A stretch of 9,516 bases of DNA, taken from the NCBI GenBank assembly GCA_018882825.1, contig VERC01000077.1, forward strand, positions 1 through 9,516, written 5' to 3'. Positions 1-5,894 of the stretch are shown here, in pieces. The translations under genes were made by a program, and so were the position numbers. The DNA is from Acidimicrobiia bacterium (GTDB lineage: Bacteria > Actinomycetota > Acidimicrobiia > Acidimicrobiales > Acidimicrobilacustridaceae). The notes beneath the pieces are model-generated. The model saw nothing but the letters and a program-made list of their open reading frames with translations, had not been told where the DNA came from and searched no databases. The stretch's first letter is position 1. Every line of letters starts with the position of its first letter.

Positions 1-192
1 CTGTTCATGGACCTCGCCGCCCGGGCCGGTCAGAGCGGCGTGCAGGAGTGGCTCAGCTTCTACTTCAAGGCCCCCCAGGCGGCGACGCCGGTGCCCGCCG
101 AGCATGACCTGTTCATCCAGCAGACGAAGCTGAAGAACACCCTGCGCGAATGGATGGGCGAGGAGCCCGTCACTCACTCCGAAGCGGGCTGA
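1..192 (+). CDS. C-terminal end of an unidentified protein (5' partial)
   Basis: The reading frame is open from the first base of the window and stops with TGA at 190-192, leaving 63 visible residues. I do not recognise the family. The visible part is soluble in character, with an aromatic stretch (WLSFYFKAP) followed by a charged, probably helical C-terminal tail. The next gene starts one base after this stop on the same strand, so the two are probably co-transcribed and translationally coupled. The codon use fits its neighbours, and the tight junction supports it being real. Confidence 0.6.
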   Translation: MFMDLAARAGQSGVQEWLSFYFKAPQAATPVPAEHDLFIQQTKLKNTLREWMGEEPVTHSEAG

Positions 193-193
193 C

Positions 194-1111
194 ATGGGGT
201 CGCGCGCCGTCGTCCTCGTGTCCGGCGTGCTGTCGCACACGCCGTTCACGACGCCGGATGCCGCATGCACCACCGGCTTCGCCGCCAGCAACACGCACAC
301 GTTCCTGCGGCAATGGCTGCTCGATCACGGCGTCACCGTGTTCACCGCCCCACAGCGGACAGGCAGTGGACCCGTCACCGAGACCGATGACCCGTTCGAC
401 GGTCCGTTCGGTGCATGCCCAGCGCAACCCTCCGAGTCGATGACGGTCGACACGACCGCTCGGGTCGACCTCGGTGGAGAGCGGCTCCATGCCTTCGTCA
501 CGCACCTCCACGACACCTTCGGCATCACCGAGATCGACCTCATCGGTCACTCCATGGGTGGGCCCCTCAGCCGGGCCCTCATCGGCGCGATCGCGGTCGC
601 CGGGGGTCCGGTCGAGGTGCGGTCGCTGACCACGATCGGCAGCCCGTGGGCGCCACCGATGCTGAAGGAGTTCCTGCGCGAGGTCCCGACACTGACCGGT
701 CACGAGTACGACATCGTCCGCACCTTCGCCGGCACGCTGCTCGCCGCCCGACCGGCCACCGACGCTGTGATCGAGCAGTTGACCGTCGGCTACGAGGAGT
801 GGGCCGAGTCGCTGGCCTGGACGCTCGACGACCTGCCGGTCACGCTCATCGGAGGCTCGGCCTTCGATCGTGACGGAGGCGACCCGGACCTGTGGCCCAA
901 CGACGGGGCGATCCAGCTCGCAGCCACCACGGCAGTCGACGTTCCCGACCGCCTGTTGCCCGATCGCACAGTGCACGTGCTCCCCCTCACCCACAGCCTG
1001 TTCGTGTCGGAGATGGCCGGCCTCGACGCCTCGACTGCGCTCACCTGGAGCCCCGAGGTGGGTGCGCTGGTGGTCGACGCCCTGCGGACGGCGGGCTGGA
1101 CCACGGCCTGA
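194..1111 (+). CDS. Alpha/beta-hydrolase, triacylglycerol lipase-like
   Basis: This 305-residue protein has an alpha/beta-hydrolase fold. The nucleophile elbow GHSMGG lies at residues 118-123, after the strand EIDLI, making Ser120 the likely nucleophile. His267, in the segment LPLTHSLF, is the likely catalytic base. Acidic residues around 225-237 (including WPNDG, Asp237) are candidates for the third triad member or for a metal site like that of bacterial LipA lipases. The N-terminal stretch VVLVSGVLSH resembles the oxyanion-hole strand of such lipases. There is no clear signal peptide, so it is probably cytoplasmic. It starts 1 bp after the preceding stop with no obvious Shine-Dalgarno sequence, which suggests coupling. 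Its substrate cannot be read from the sequence; a general carboxylesterase is the alternative. Confidence 0.8.
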   Translation: MGSRAVVLVSGVLSHTPFTTPDAACTTGFAASNTHTFLRQWLLDHGVTVFTAPQRTGSGPVTETDDPFDGPFGACPAQPSESMTVDTTARVDLGGERLHAFVTHLHDTFGITEIDLIGHSMGGPLSRALIGAIAVAGGPVEVRSLTTIGSPWAPPMLKEFLREVPTLTGHEYDIVRTFAGTLLAARPATDAVIEQLTVGYEEWAESLAWTLDDLPVTLIGGSAFDRDGGDPDLWPNDGAIQLAATTAVDVPDRLLPDRTVHVLPLTHSLFVSEMAGLDASTALTWSPEVGALVVDALRTAGWTTA

Positions 1112-1133
1112 GCCGGGACGGCCGATGGCCCGC

Positions 1134-1139
1134 TAGGGT
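1134..1139 (+). promoter_or_regulatory. Predicted -10 box (TAGGGT) for the nitrobindin-like gene
   Basis: TAGGGT fits the actinobacterial TAnnnT -10 consensus and lies in the 91-bp gap after the lipase gene. A start about 7 nt downstream would give a 5' leader of roughly 55 nt before ATG 1203. That leader holds a small hairpin (GGCCGG at 1163-1168 paired with CCGGCC at 1175-1180, loop ACGTCA) and a GGAG ribosome binding site at 1192-1195. I see no good -35 element. The same TAGGGTCACGG string occurs at the DDN-family gene on the other strand. Confidence 0.5.
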
Positions 1140-1202
1140 CACGGTCCCAATCTGTTCACGGAGGCCGGACGTCACCGGCCCCCCGACTTCCGGAGAACCA
1201 CC

Positions 1203-1766
1203 ATGCCCGTCCCTTCTGACGCCGAACTCGGTCCCCTCGCCGCCCTCGCCGGTACCTGGGAGGGTGATCAGGGAATCGACATCTCCTACCACCACGACGT
1301 GGGCGAGATCGTCGAGACCCCGTACCGCGAGAAGGTCGAACTCAAGCCGTTCGGTCCCGTCGACAACGGTGTCCAGACCCTCTTCGGTCTCGACTACCGC
1401 ATGGCCGCCTACAAGGAGGGTGAGGACGAGCCGTTCCACACCGAGGTGGGCTACTGGCTGTGGGATGCGGCCAATGGCCAGTTCATGCGTTCGTTCATGG
1501 TTCCCCGCGGTCAGACCGTGATCGCCGGTGGCGATGCCAAGGCCGACTCGAAGGTGATCGAGCTCAAGGCCGAGCACGGCTCCAACACCTACGGCGTGCT
1601 CTCCAACAAGCACCTCGAGTCCAACGCCTTCACCCCGTCGTACACCTGCACCCTCACCATCGGTGACGGCGAGTGGAGCTATGACGAGACCACCACCTAC
1701 GAGGTGAAGGCCAAGGGCCTCACCATCCAGCACCGCGACCGCAACACGCTCAAGAAGGTCGGCTGA
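1203..1766 (+). CDS. Nitrobindin-like FABP-family heme-binding beta-barrel protein
   Basis: This 187-residue protein matches the FABP/DUF1794 (nitrobindin, THAP4 C-terminal-like) family. It opens with LAGTWEGDQG (residues 15-24), close to the family's GxWxGxG opening. It is built almost entirely of beta-strands and closes with TIQHRDRNTLKKV, where His177 sits at the place of the proximal heme ligand. Nitrobindins are small all-beta heme proteins that bind NO and can isomerise peroxynitrite to nitrate. Here that role is inferred from the family. ATG 1203 is preceded by GGAG at the right distance and by its own promoter. A strong terminator follows 24 bp after the stop, so it is probably monocistronic. 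A non-heme lipocalin-type role is possible. Confidence 0.82.
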   Translation: MPVPSDAELGPLAALAGTWEGDQGIDISYHHDVGEIVETPYREKVELKPFGPVDNGVQTLFGLDYRMAAYKEGEDEPFHTEVGYWLWDAANGQFMRSFMVPRGQTVIAGGDAKADSKVIELKAEHGSNTYGVLSNKHLESNAFTPSYTCTLTIGDGEWSYDETTTYEVKAKGLTIQHRDRNTLKKVG

Positions 1767-1790
1767 GCCCAGCGGTCATCAGGAACACTG

Positions 1791-1818
1791 CGAAGGCCCC
1801 GCTGCGGCGGGGCCTTCG
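1791..1818. terminator. Strong hairpin terminator between convergent genes
   Basis: A perfect 12-bp inverted repeat (CGAAGGCCCCGC at 1791-1802, its complement at 1807-1818) with the tetraloop TGCG lies between the stop of the nitrobindin-like gene and the stop of the convergent DDN-family gene. There is no long T tract on either side, as is common in GC-rich actinobacteria. The position suggests it ends transcription from both directions. Confidence 0.8.
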
Positions 1819-1830
1819 TCGTTCCCGGGA

Positions 1831-2268
1831 TCAGCCACCGTCCACGGGTTCGAGCACGACGAGCGGGAGGACCCGCGTCGTCTTCTCCTGGTACCCGCCG
1901 TAGTGGGGCTTGTAGTCGAGGATGCGCTGCCACAGTTCGTCACGCTCGGCGCCCTCGGCGACACGGGCCCGCATGGGTCGGGCCGGAGCGCGCCCCGTAC
2001 GCACCCTCACATCCGGGTGCTCGCGGAGGTTGAGGAACCAGGCCGGGTGCACGGGATCGCCACCTCGTGACGCCACCAGCACGTAGGTGTCGCCGTCATG
2101 GAGGGGCGCGGTGAGCATCGAGGTGCGCGGCTCACCCGACCGACGACCGATGGTCGTCAACTCGACCGACGGCATGCCGTAGAGACGCCACCCGAGTCGA
2201 CCACCGGTCAGTCGGATGGTCCCGCGATGGATCCGGTTGGTGAGGAGCATCATGCGATCGCTGGGCAC
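1831..2268 (-). CDS. DDN-family F420-dependent nitroreductase/quinone reductase
   Basis: This 145-residue protein belongs to the deazaflavin-dependent nitroreductase (DDN, formerly DUF385) family. Family signatures are VELTTIGRRSGEPRT (35-49), DTYVLVASRGGDPVHPAWFLNL (60-81) and the C-terminal YGGYQEKTTRVLPLVVLEP. These are the split-barrel segments that contact F420 and end the fold. Such proteins reduce quinones, nitro compounds or enones with F420H2; the substrate here is unknown. I place the start at GTG 2266-2268 because TAGGGT lies exactly 6 nt upstream and no Shine-Dalgarno is visible, which suggests a leaderless transcript. ATG codons at residues 6-7 are alternatives. It lies 34 bp downstream of the MBL-rhodanese gene on the same strand but seems to have its own promoter. 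Confidence 0.85.
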   Translation of the reverse strand: MPSDRMMLLTNRIHRGTIRLTGGRLGWRLYGMPSVELTTIGRRSGEPRTSMLTAPLHDGDTYVLVASRGGDPVHPAWFLNLREHPDVRVRTGRAPARPMRARVAEGAERDELWQRILDYKPHYGGYQEKTTRVLPLVVLEPVDGG

Positions 2269-2274
2269 CCCGTG

Positions 2275-2280
2275 ACCCTA
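2275..2280 (-). promoter_or_regulatory. Predicted leaderless promoter -10 box (TAGGGT) of the DDN-family gene
   Basis: On the minus strand TAGGGT is followed by CACGGG and then directly by the GTG start codon. Transcription starting 6-7 nt after the -10 box would begin at the start codon itself. No convincing -35 hexamer is visible in the 34-bp gap or the end of the upstream gene. Confidence 0.55.
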
Positions 2281-2302
2281 AACGGTGCCGGGGCCCGACC
2301 GA

Positions 2303-4012
2303 TCAGACCACGATGCCGGTCGCGCCCTCGGTGTCGCGCAGTGGTCGACCCGCCGCCGACCACGCCAGCATCCCACCGGCCATGTTCACCGCATCGATCC
2401 CGCGACCGAGCAGCCATGTCGTGACCTTCCCGGAGCGATTGCCCGACCGGCAGACGATCGTGAGTCGACCCTCCGGGAGTTCACCCAGGCGGTCGGCCAA
2501 CTGGGACATCGGGATGTGGAGTGCACCCTCGACGTGACCGGCTCTCCATTCCTCGTCCTCACGCACGTCGAGGAGGAGGGCATCGGCAGTGTCGACATCG
2601 GCCGCGTCGATGGCCGGGAGCGTCGCCGGCACCTCGCGAGCAGCCCATGCGTCGTAACCACCGAGGATGTCGGAGACGTCGGTGAATCCGTGGGCCCGGA
2701 GCAGGCTGGAGGCGATCGCCGACCGGTAGCCGCCGGCGCAATGGACGACGGTCGGCTTCGTGGGATCGAGCTCGTCGAGGCGACGCAGCAATTCGGGGAG
2801 ACCGATCGCGGTCGCGCCCGGGATCATCCCCAGCGCCCTCTCACCCGGATTGCGGACATCGACCACGACGAGGTCTCGTACCGTGGCGAGACGATCGGCG
2901 AACCGGTCGACGGTGAGACGTGACAATTGCGTGACGTGCTCAGGGTGGGCGAGGAACGCGGCGATGGGATCGTCGAGTGCGCCGATGACGTTGTCGAAAC
3001 CGATGCGGGCGAGACGGGTGCGGGCCTCGGCCTCCGTTCCCGGCTCGCACACGAGGATGATGGGGTTGCCCGGCTCCATGACCTCGCCGACATACTCGGC
3101 GAACCGTCCCCCGAGTCCGACGTTGATCGAACCACGGAGGTGGCCGGTCGCGAACATCAGGTCGTCACGCGAGTCGATGACCACGGCTCCCCCGGCCTGA
3201 TGGGCCAGCACCTCGTCGAGCGGGAGATGCCGAACCTCGACGTCCTCGGTGAGCAATGCGTGGGCTTCACGATTCCGGGTGGCGGCGAAGAGGAAGTACA
3301 GCGGTGCGACCGATTGCCCCTGGGTGACGGCGTCGACGAAGTCCTCGACCACCATCGGTTGCAAGGCGTAGTTGGTACGACGCTGTTCACCGATGGTCGA
3401 TGTCGTCTCGGTGGAGAGGTTCTTCCCGCAGGCCGATCCGGCTCCATGGGCCGGGAACACGCGGGTGTCGTCGGGAAGCACGAGCAGCCTCTCGTGCAGC
3501 GATCGATGGAGGTCGCGGGCCATCTCGTCGGCGTCGTGGCCGACGGCCGAGAGGAGATCGGGTCGACCGACGTCGCCGATGAACAAGGTGTCGCCGGTGA
3601 GGACGCCGTAGGGATCGCCGGTCGGTCCGTCGGGTCGGATGACGATGCAGATCGATTCCGGCGTGTGTCCCGGGGTCTCGAGGATCTCGAGGTCGACGGT
3701 GCCGAGCGAGATGTGTGCCCCGTCGCCGAGTGTCTCGACAGGGAAGCCCACCCGACCCGCCGCGGCACGGCCGTAGACGATGTCGGCGCCGGTTGCGGCC
3801 GCCAGTTCGAGATGGCCCGAGAGGAAGTCGGCGTGGAAGTGCGTCTCGATCACCTTTTCGATGGTCAGACCGTTGGCCTCGGCGTCACGGAGGTACTCCG
3901 CCACGTCACGTTGTGGATCGACCACGACGGCCCGGCCGCTGTCGGTGTCACCGACGAGGTAGCTCGCGTGGGAGAGACAGTCCAGGTAGTACTGAGTGAA
4001 GAACAGACTCAC
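2303..4012 (-). CDS. MBL-fold persulfide dioxygenase fused to three rhodanese domains (CstB-like)
   Basis: The 569-residue protein begins with a metallo-beta-lactamase domain (about 1-245) of the ETHE1/CstB type. Expected metal-site residues are visible: H58, H60 and D62 in THFHADF, H116 in TPGHTPES, D141 in TGDTLF and H189 in FPAHGAGSACG. By analogy with ETHE1, a mononuclear iron would use H58, H116 and D141. Three rhodanese-like domains follow. The first (about 255-345) has the degenerate loop CEPGTE (C322). The second (about 370-465) has an intact CAGGYRS loop (C425). The third (about 468-560) has CRSGNRS (C521). Known CstB proteins oxidise persulfides to thiosulfate or sulfite; the extra rhodanese is an addition to that plan. 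The start at GTG 4010-4012 is supported by GGAGG 7 nt upstream and by a 4-nt GTGA overlap with the preceding gene. The frame stays open further upstream, but only through the other gene in a different frame. Confidence 0.88.
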   Translation of the reverse strand: MSLFFTQYYLDCLSHASYLVGDTDSGRAVVVDPQRDVAEYLRDAEANGLTIEKVIETHFHADFLSGHLELAAATGADIVYGRAAAGRVGFPVETLGDGAHISLGTVDLEILETPGHTPESICIVIRPDGPTGDPYGVLTGDTLFIGDVGRPDLLSAVGHDADEMARDLHRSLHERLLVLPDDTRVFPAHGAGSACGKNLSTETTSTIGEQRRTNYALQPMVVEDFVDAVTQGQSVAPLYFLFAATRNREAHALLTEDVEVRHLPLDEVLAHQAGGAVVIDSRDDLMFATGHLRGSINVGLGGRFAEYVGEVMEPGNPIILVCEPGTEAEARTRLARIGFDNVIGALDDPIAAFLAHPEHVTQLSRLTVDRFADRLATVRDLVVVDVRNPGERALGMIPGATAIGLPELLRRLDELDPTKPTVVHCAGGYRSAIASSLLRAHGFTDVSDILGGYDAWAAREVPATLPAIDAADVDTADALLLDVREDEEWRAGHVEGALHIPMSQLADRLGELPEGRLTIVCRSGNRSGKVTTWLLGRGIDAVNMAGGMLAWSAAGRPLRDTEGATGIVV

Positions 4013-4428
4013 GAGTCGGCCTCCGTCATGGTCGACGCGACACCAGCGGCGCTCTCGCGTTCGGCCTGGGCGGCGTGGTACTCCATGAACGCGTCGAAGG
4101 CCCTCGGCGCATAGACGGTTCCCGGCCCGCCGGACATCAGCAACGTCACACCCAGTGCCTCGGCGACCTCCTCCGGTGTCGCACCCTTCGCTGCTGCGCC
4201 TCGGGCATGCGAAGCGATGCAGCCGTCGCATCGCAGGGTGACCGCCATCGCCAGCGCCAGGAGTTCCTTGGTTCTGGCATCGAGGGCGCCGGGTGCCATC
4301 GCGGCACCGGACAGCCCGACGAAGCCCTCGTAGACGCCCGGGATCATCTTTCGCAGCGCTCTGGCTTCGGGCGCGAGGTCCTGGAGCACCTTCCGGCCGT
4401 GGGCATGGGTGTCGTCGTGATCGGTCAT
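4009..4428 (-). CDS. AhpD-like carboxymuconolactone decarboxylase-family protein
   Basis: This 139-residue protein belongs to the CMD/AhpD family. The key motif CDGCIASH (C67, C70, H74) is the CxxC...H redox centre used by AhpD-type peroxidase partners. The flanking helices (ELLALAMAVTLR and ATPEEVAEALGVTLLM) fit the all-helical fold. ATG 4426-4428 is chosen because a strong GGAGGA lies 6 nt upstream. It is the first gene of a divergent operon opposite a CsoR/CstR-type repressor, and its stop overlaps the start of the MBL-rhodanese gene by 4 nt. In that setting a thiol-redox role, such as handling persulfides or reducing the partner enzyme, is plausible. That role is inferred, since the family also includes lactone decarboxylases and peroxidases. 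The C-terminal 25 residues look flexible. Confidence 0.85.
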   Translation of the reverse strand: MTDHDDTHAHGRKVLQDLAPEARALRKMIPGVYEGFVGLSGAAMAPGALDARTKELLALAMAVTLRCDGCIASHARGAAAKGATPEEVAEALGVTLLMSGGPGTVYAPRAFDAFMEYHAAQAERESAAGVASTMTEADS

Positions 4429-4468
4429 GGTCGGTCCTCCCGGGTGGACGAGCTGTGGCGCAGCACAC

Positions 4469-4474
4469 AGTGTA
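4469..4474 (-). promoter_or_regulatory. Candidate -10 box (TACACT) of the AhpD-like/MBL-rhodanese operon
   Basis: On the minus strand TACACT begins with the terminal TA of the palindromic operator and would give a leader of about 34 nt carrying the GGAGGA ribosome binding site. It matches TATAAT at four of six positions. The -35 region (TTCCTC at 17-bp spacing) is weak. Confidence 0.4.
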
Positions 4475-4486
4475 CCCCCGGGGGTA
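4473..4486. promoter_or_regulatory. Palindromic CsoR/CstR-type operator in the divergent promoter region
   Basis: TACCCCCGGGGGTA is a perfect 14-bp palindrome. A run of C then G flanked by TA/TA is the known style of operator for the CsoR/RcnR/CstR family. It overlaps the first two bases of the plus-strand -10 box and of the candidate minus-strand -10 box, so a bound repressor would block both the repressor gene and the sulfur operon. Confidence 0.75.
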
Positions 4487-4490
4487 TAAT
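4485..4490 (+). promoter_or_regulatory. -10 box (TATAAT) of the CsoR/CstR-family gene
   Basis: A perfect TATAAT stands out in this GC-rich region and lies 29 bp before the ATG at 4520. It overlaps the TTG that would otherwise be the first possible start of the downstream frame, so that longer start is unlikely. The -35 position (AGCACA) is a poor match. Confidence 0.65.
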
Positions 4491-4519
4491 TGAGGAACGG
4501 GGCGAACAGGAGCGATGCC

Positions 4520-4789
4520 ATGCAGTTCAGCGACGAGGTGAAGGACGACCTCCACCGACGACTCCGTCGGGTGGAGGGACAGGTCCGCGGTATCCAGGCC
4601 ATGCTGGCCGCCGACCGCGAGTGCCGGGATGTGGTGACCCAGATCGCCGCCGCCACCAAGGCCCTCGAGCAGGTCGGCTTCCGGTTGCTGGCCGCAGGAC
4701 TCACCACCTGTCTCGCCGACCCGGAACGCGCTGCCGCCGACGGGTATCCGGTCGACGAGGTCGAGCGGATGTTCCTCAAATTGGCCTGA
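4520..4789 (+). CDS. CsoR/CstR-family (DUF156) repressor, probably persulfide-sensing
   Basis: This 89-residue helical regulator has the DUF156 core: RLRRVEGQVRGIQAML (14-29), RECRDVVTQIAAATKAL (33-49) and the third helix ending AAGLTTCL. The two conserved cysteines are C35 and C64. CsoR copper sensors add a histidine four residues before the second cysteine; here that position is Gly60, so the C-H-C copper site is incomplete. A C-C pair without the histidine is the CstR pattern, in which the cysteines form di- to tetrasulfide links in response to persulfides. ATG 4520 is preceded by AGGAG at 7 nt; an upstream in-frame TTG lies inside the -10 box and is rejected. It is divergent from the persulfide operon and 22 bp before a methyltransferase gene. 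Confidence 0.85.
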   Translation: MQFSDEVKDDLHRRLRRVEGQVRGIQAMLAADRECRDVVTQIAAATKALEQVGFRLLAAGLTTCLADPERAAADGYPVDEVERMFLKLA

Positions 4790-4811
4790 GGGTCCGACGG
4801 ACCTGCGACCC

Positions 4812-5432
4812 ATGGATGACATCATCCGACGCGACCACTGGGACGACCGTTACCGGACGATCGGACCCACCAACGTGAGCTGGTACGAGTCCGAACCCCG
4901 GCTCTCGTTGGCGATGCTCGAACTGGGTGGCCTCGATCGCCACCGCTCCGTCATCGACCTTGGCGGTGGTGCGTCGTCACTCTCCGCTCGACTCGTGGCT
5001 CGTGGCAACCACGACGTGACCGTGCTCGATGTCTCCGCCGAAGCGCTACGGATCACACGGTCCTCGATCGACGATCCGGACGCAGTGACGTTCATCGAGG
5101 CCGACGTCACCGAATGGTCGCCGACGAGGACATGGGATCTCTGGCACGACCGGGCGGTGTTCCACTTCCTCACCGGCGAGGATCAGCGAGACAACTATCG
5201 GGCTGCACTCCGTCGCGGTCTCGCGCCCGGAGGTGTCGTGTGCCTGGCCACCTTCGCGGCCGACGGCCCCGAGTCGTGCTCGGGTCTGCCGGTGCGCCGC
5301 TACCGGCCGGAGGAGTTGCTCGCCGAACTCGGCACGGCAATGGACGAGATCGCCAGCGGGCGCTACCTGCACACGACGCCGAGTGGTGGCGTGCAGCCGT
5401 TCAGCTGGGTCGTGGCGAGACGCCGAGGGTGA
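4812..5432 (+). CDS. Class I SAM-dependent methyltransferase
   Basis: This 206-residue protein shows a Rossmann-type methyltransferase fold. Motif I is VIDLGGGAS (47-55), the acidic end of strand 2 is D73 in VLDVS, and the post-motif segment is DLWHDRAVFHFLT (109-121). The opening HWDDRYRTIGPTNVSWYE (9-26) is characteristic of a widespread small family distantly related to the CSKMT/METTL12 type; substrates are mostly unknown. It follows the CstR-like gene by 22 bp and is probably in the same transcript, so it may be induced by the same signal. Its only two cysteines (C134, C146) do not form the cysteine set of ArsM arsenite methyltransferases. Its last 32 bp overlap the convergent ArsI-like gene. 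The start at ATG 4812 lacks a clear Shine-Dalgarno. Confidence 0.82.
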   Translation: MDDIIRRDHWDDRYRTIGPTNVSWYESEPRLSLAMLELGGLDRHRSVIDLGGGASSLSARLVARGNHDVTVLDVSAEALRITRSSIDDPDAVTFIEADVTEWSPTRTWDLWHDRAVFHFLTGEDQRDNYRAALRRGLAPGGVVCLATFAADGPESCSGLPVRRYRPEELLAELGTAMDEIASGRYLHTTPSGGVQPFSWVVARRRG

Positions 5433-5853
5433 GGTTCACCGGTTCGGGCGCGCAGCACATCGCATCGGTCTCATCGGACGCACCCATCGACTCGGCATCG
5501 GCGGTCTTCACGTACCACTCCCACTTGATGCCGTCCGGTCCGGTCACCCAAGTCTCGACCTTCTCGGCGTAGCAGCAGATGGTGTCGTCGATCCCGGTGG
5601 TGACGAGCCCACTGGCCGTGAGTCGGGCCTCGGCCGCCTCGACCTCCGATGCCCCGTCGGTCTCGACCCCGAGATGGTTGACCGTTCCGTTCTCCGCGCC
5701 CTCGAACAACACCAGCTTGAGCGGCGGGTCGGCCACCTCGAAGTTGGCGTACCCGGGCTTGCGCTTGGCCACCTCCACGCCGAACAGGCGCGAGTAGAAG
5801 TCGATGGCGGCGTCGAGGTCGACGACGTTGAGGGCGAGTTGCAGTCGGGCCAT
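5401..5853 (-). CDS. arsI: ArsI/CadI-family VOC metalloenzyme (probable C-As lyase)
   Basis: This 150-residue vicinal-oxygen-chelate protein has the typical length of the ArsI/CadI family. It opens with RLQLALNVVDLDAAIDFYSRLFG and contains KRKPGYANFEV, NHLGVE, DTICCYA and TWVTGPDGIKWEWY. Candidate iron ligands are Q5, H60 and E112; the vicinal pair C93-C94 is the arsenical-binding motif of ArsI. A further CC pair sits near the C-terminus (C133-C134). ArsI cleaves the carbon-arsenic bond of trivalent methyl- and aryl-arsenicals using O2; CadI is the cadmium-induced homologue. Placement behind arsC and a porin favours the arsenic role. ATG 5851-5853 has GAGGAG 5 nt upstream. It starts 41 bp after the arsC stop and its 3' end overlaps the convergent methyltransferase gene by 32 bp. 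Confidence 0.87.
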   Translation of the reverse strand: MARLQLALNVVDLDAAIDFYSRLFGVEVAKRKPGYANFEVADPPLKLVLFEGAENGTVNHLGVETDGASEVEAAEARLTASGLVTTGIDDTICCYAEKVETWVTGPDGIKWEWYVKTADAESMGASDETDAMCCAPEPVNLTLGVSPRPS

Positions 5854-5894
5854 GGGGACTCCTCGTGATGCGTCACCGAATGACGATGAGGGGT

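Noticed and set aside
170..994. Minus-strand 274-residue frame opposite the lipase gene
   Set aside because: Low-complexity Arg/Gly/Asp-rich composition typical of antisense frames; no start signals or motifs, while the plus strand has a clear GHSMGG hydrolase.
2303..4012. Glyoxalase II or beta-lactamase for the MBL protein
   Set aside because: The THFHADFLSGH motif, the HGAGSACGK segment and the fused rhodanese domains are typical of persulfide dioxygenase/CstB proteins rather than of these enzymes.
2927..4114. Long plus-strand frame (395 residues) opposite the MBL-rhodanese gene
   Set aside because: It is an antisense frame kept open by GC-rich codon bias. It has no domain motifs, and the minus-strand product is clearly a real enzyme.
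4490..4519. TTG start adding 10 residues to the CstR-like regulator
   Set aside because: The TTG includes the last base of the TATAAT -10 box, so it would lie upstream of the transcript start. ATG 4520 has AGGAG at the right distance.
4013..4825. A longer N-terminus for the MBL-rhodanese protein reaching 840 residues
   Set aside because: The frame is open upstream, but it runs antisense through the CstR-like gene and in another frame through the AhpD-like gene. GTG 4012 has GGAGG at 7 nt, a 4-nt overlap with the upstream stop, and begins exactly where homology to MBL enzymes starts (SLFFTQYYLDCLSHASYL).
4812..5432. Identification of the methyltransferase as ArsM, to match the nearby ArsI
   Set aside because: ArsM needs a set of conserved cysteines for As(III); this protein has only C134 and C146 in unrelated places. 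It is also on the opposite strand and linked to the sulfur regulator.
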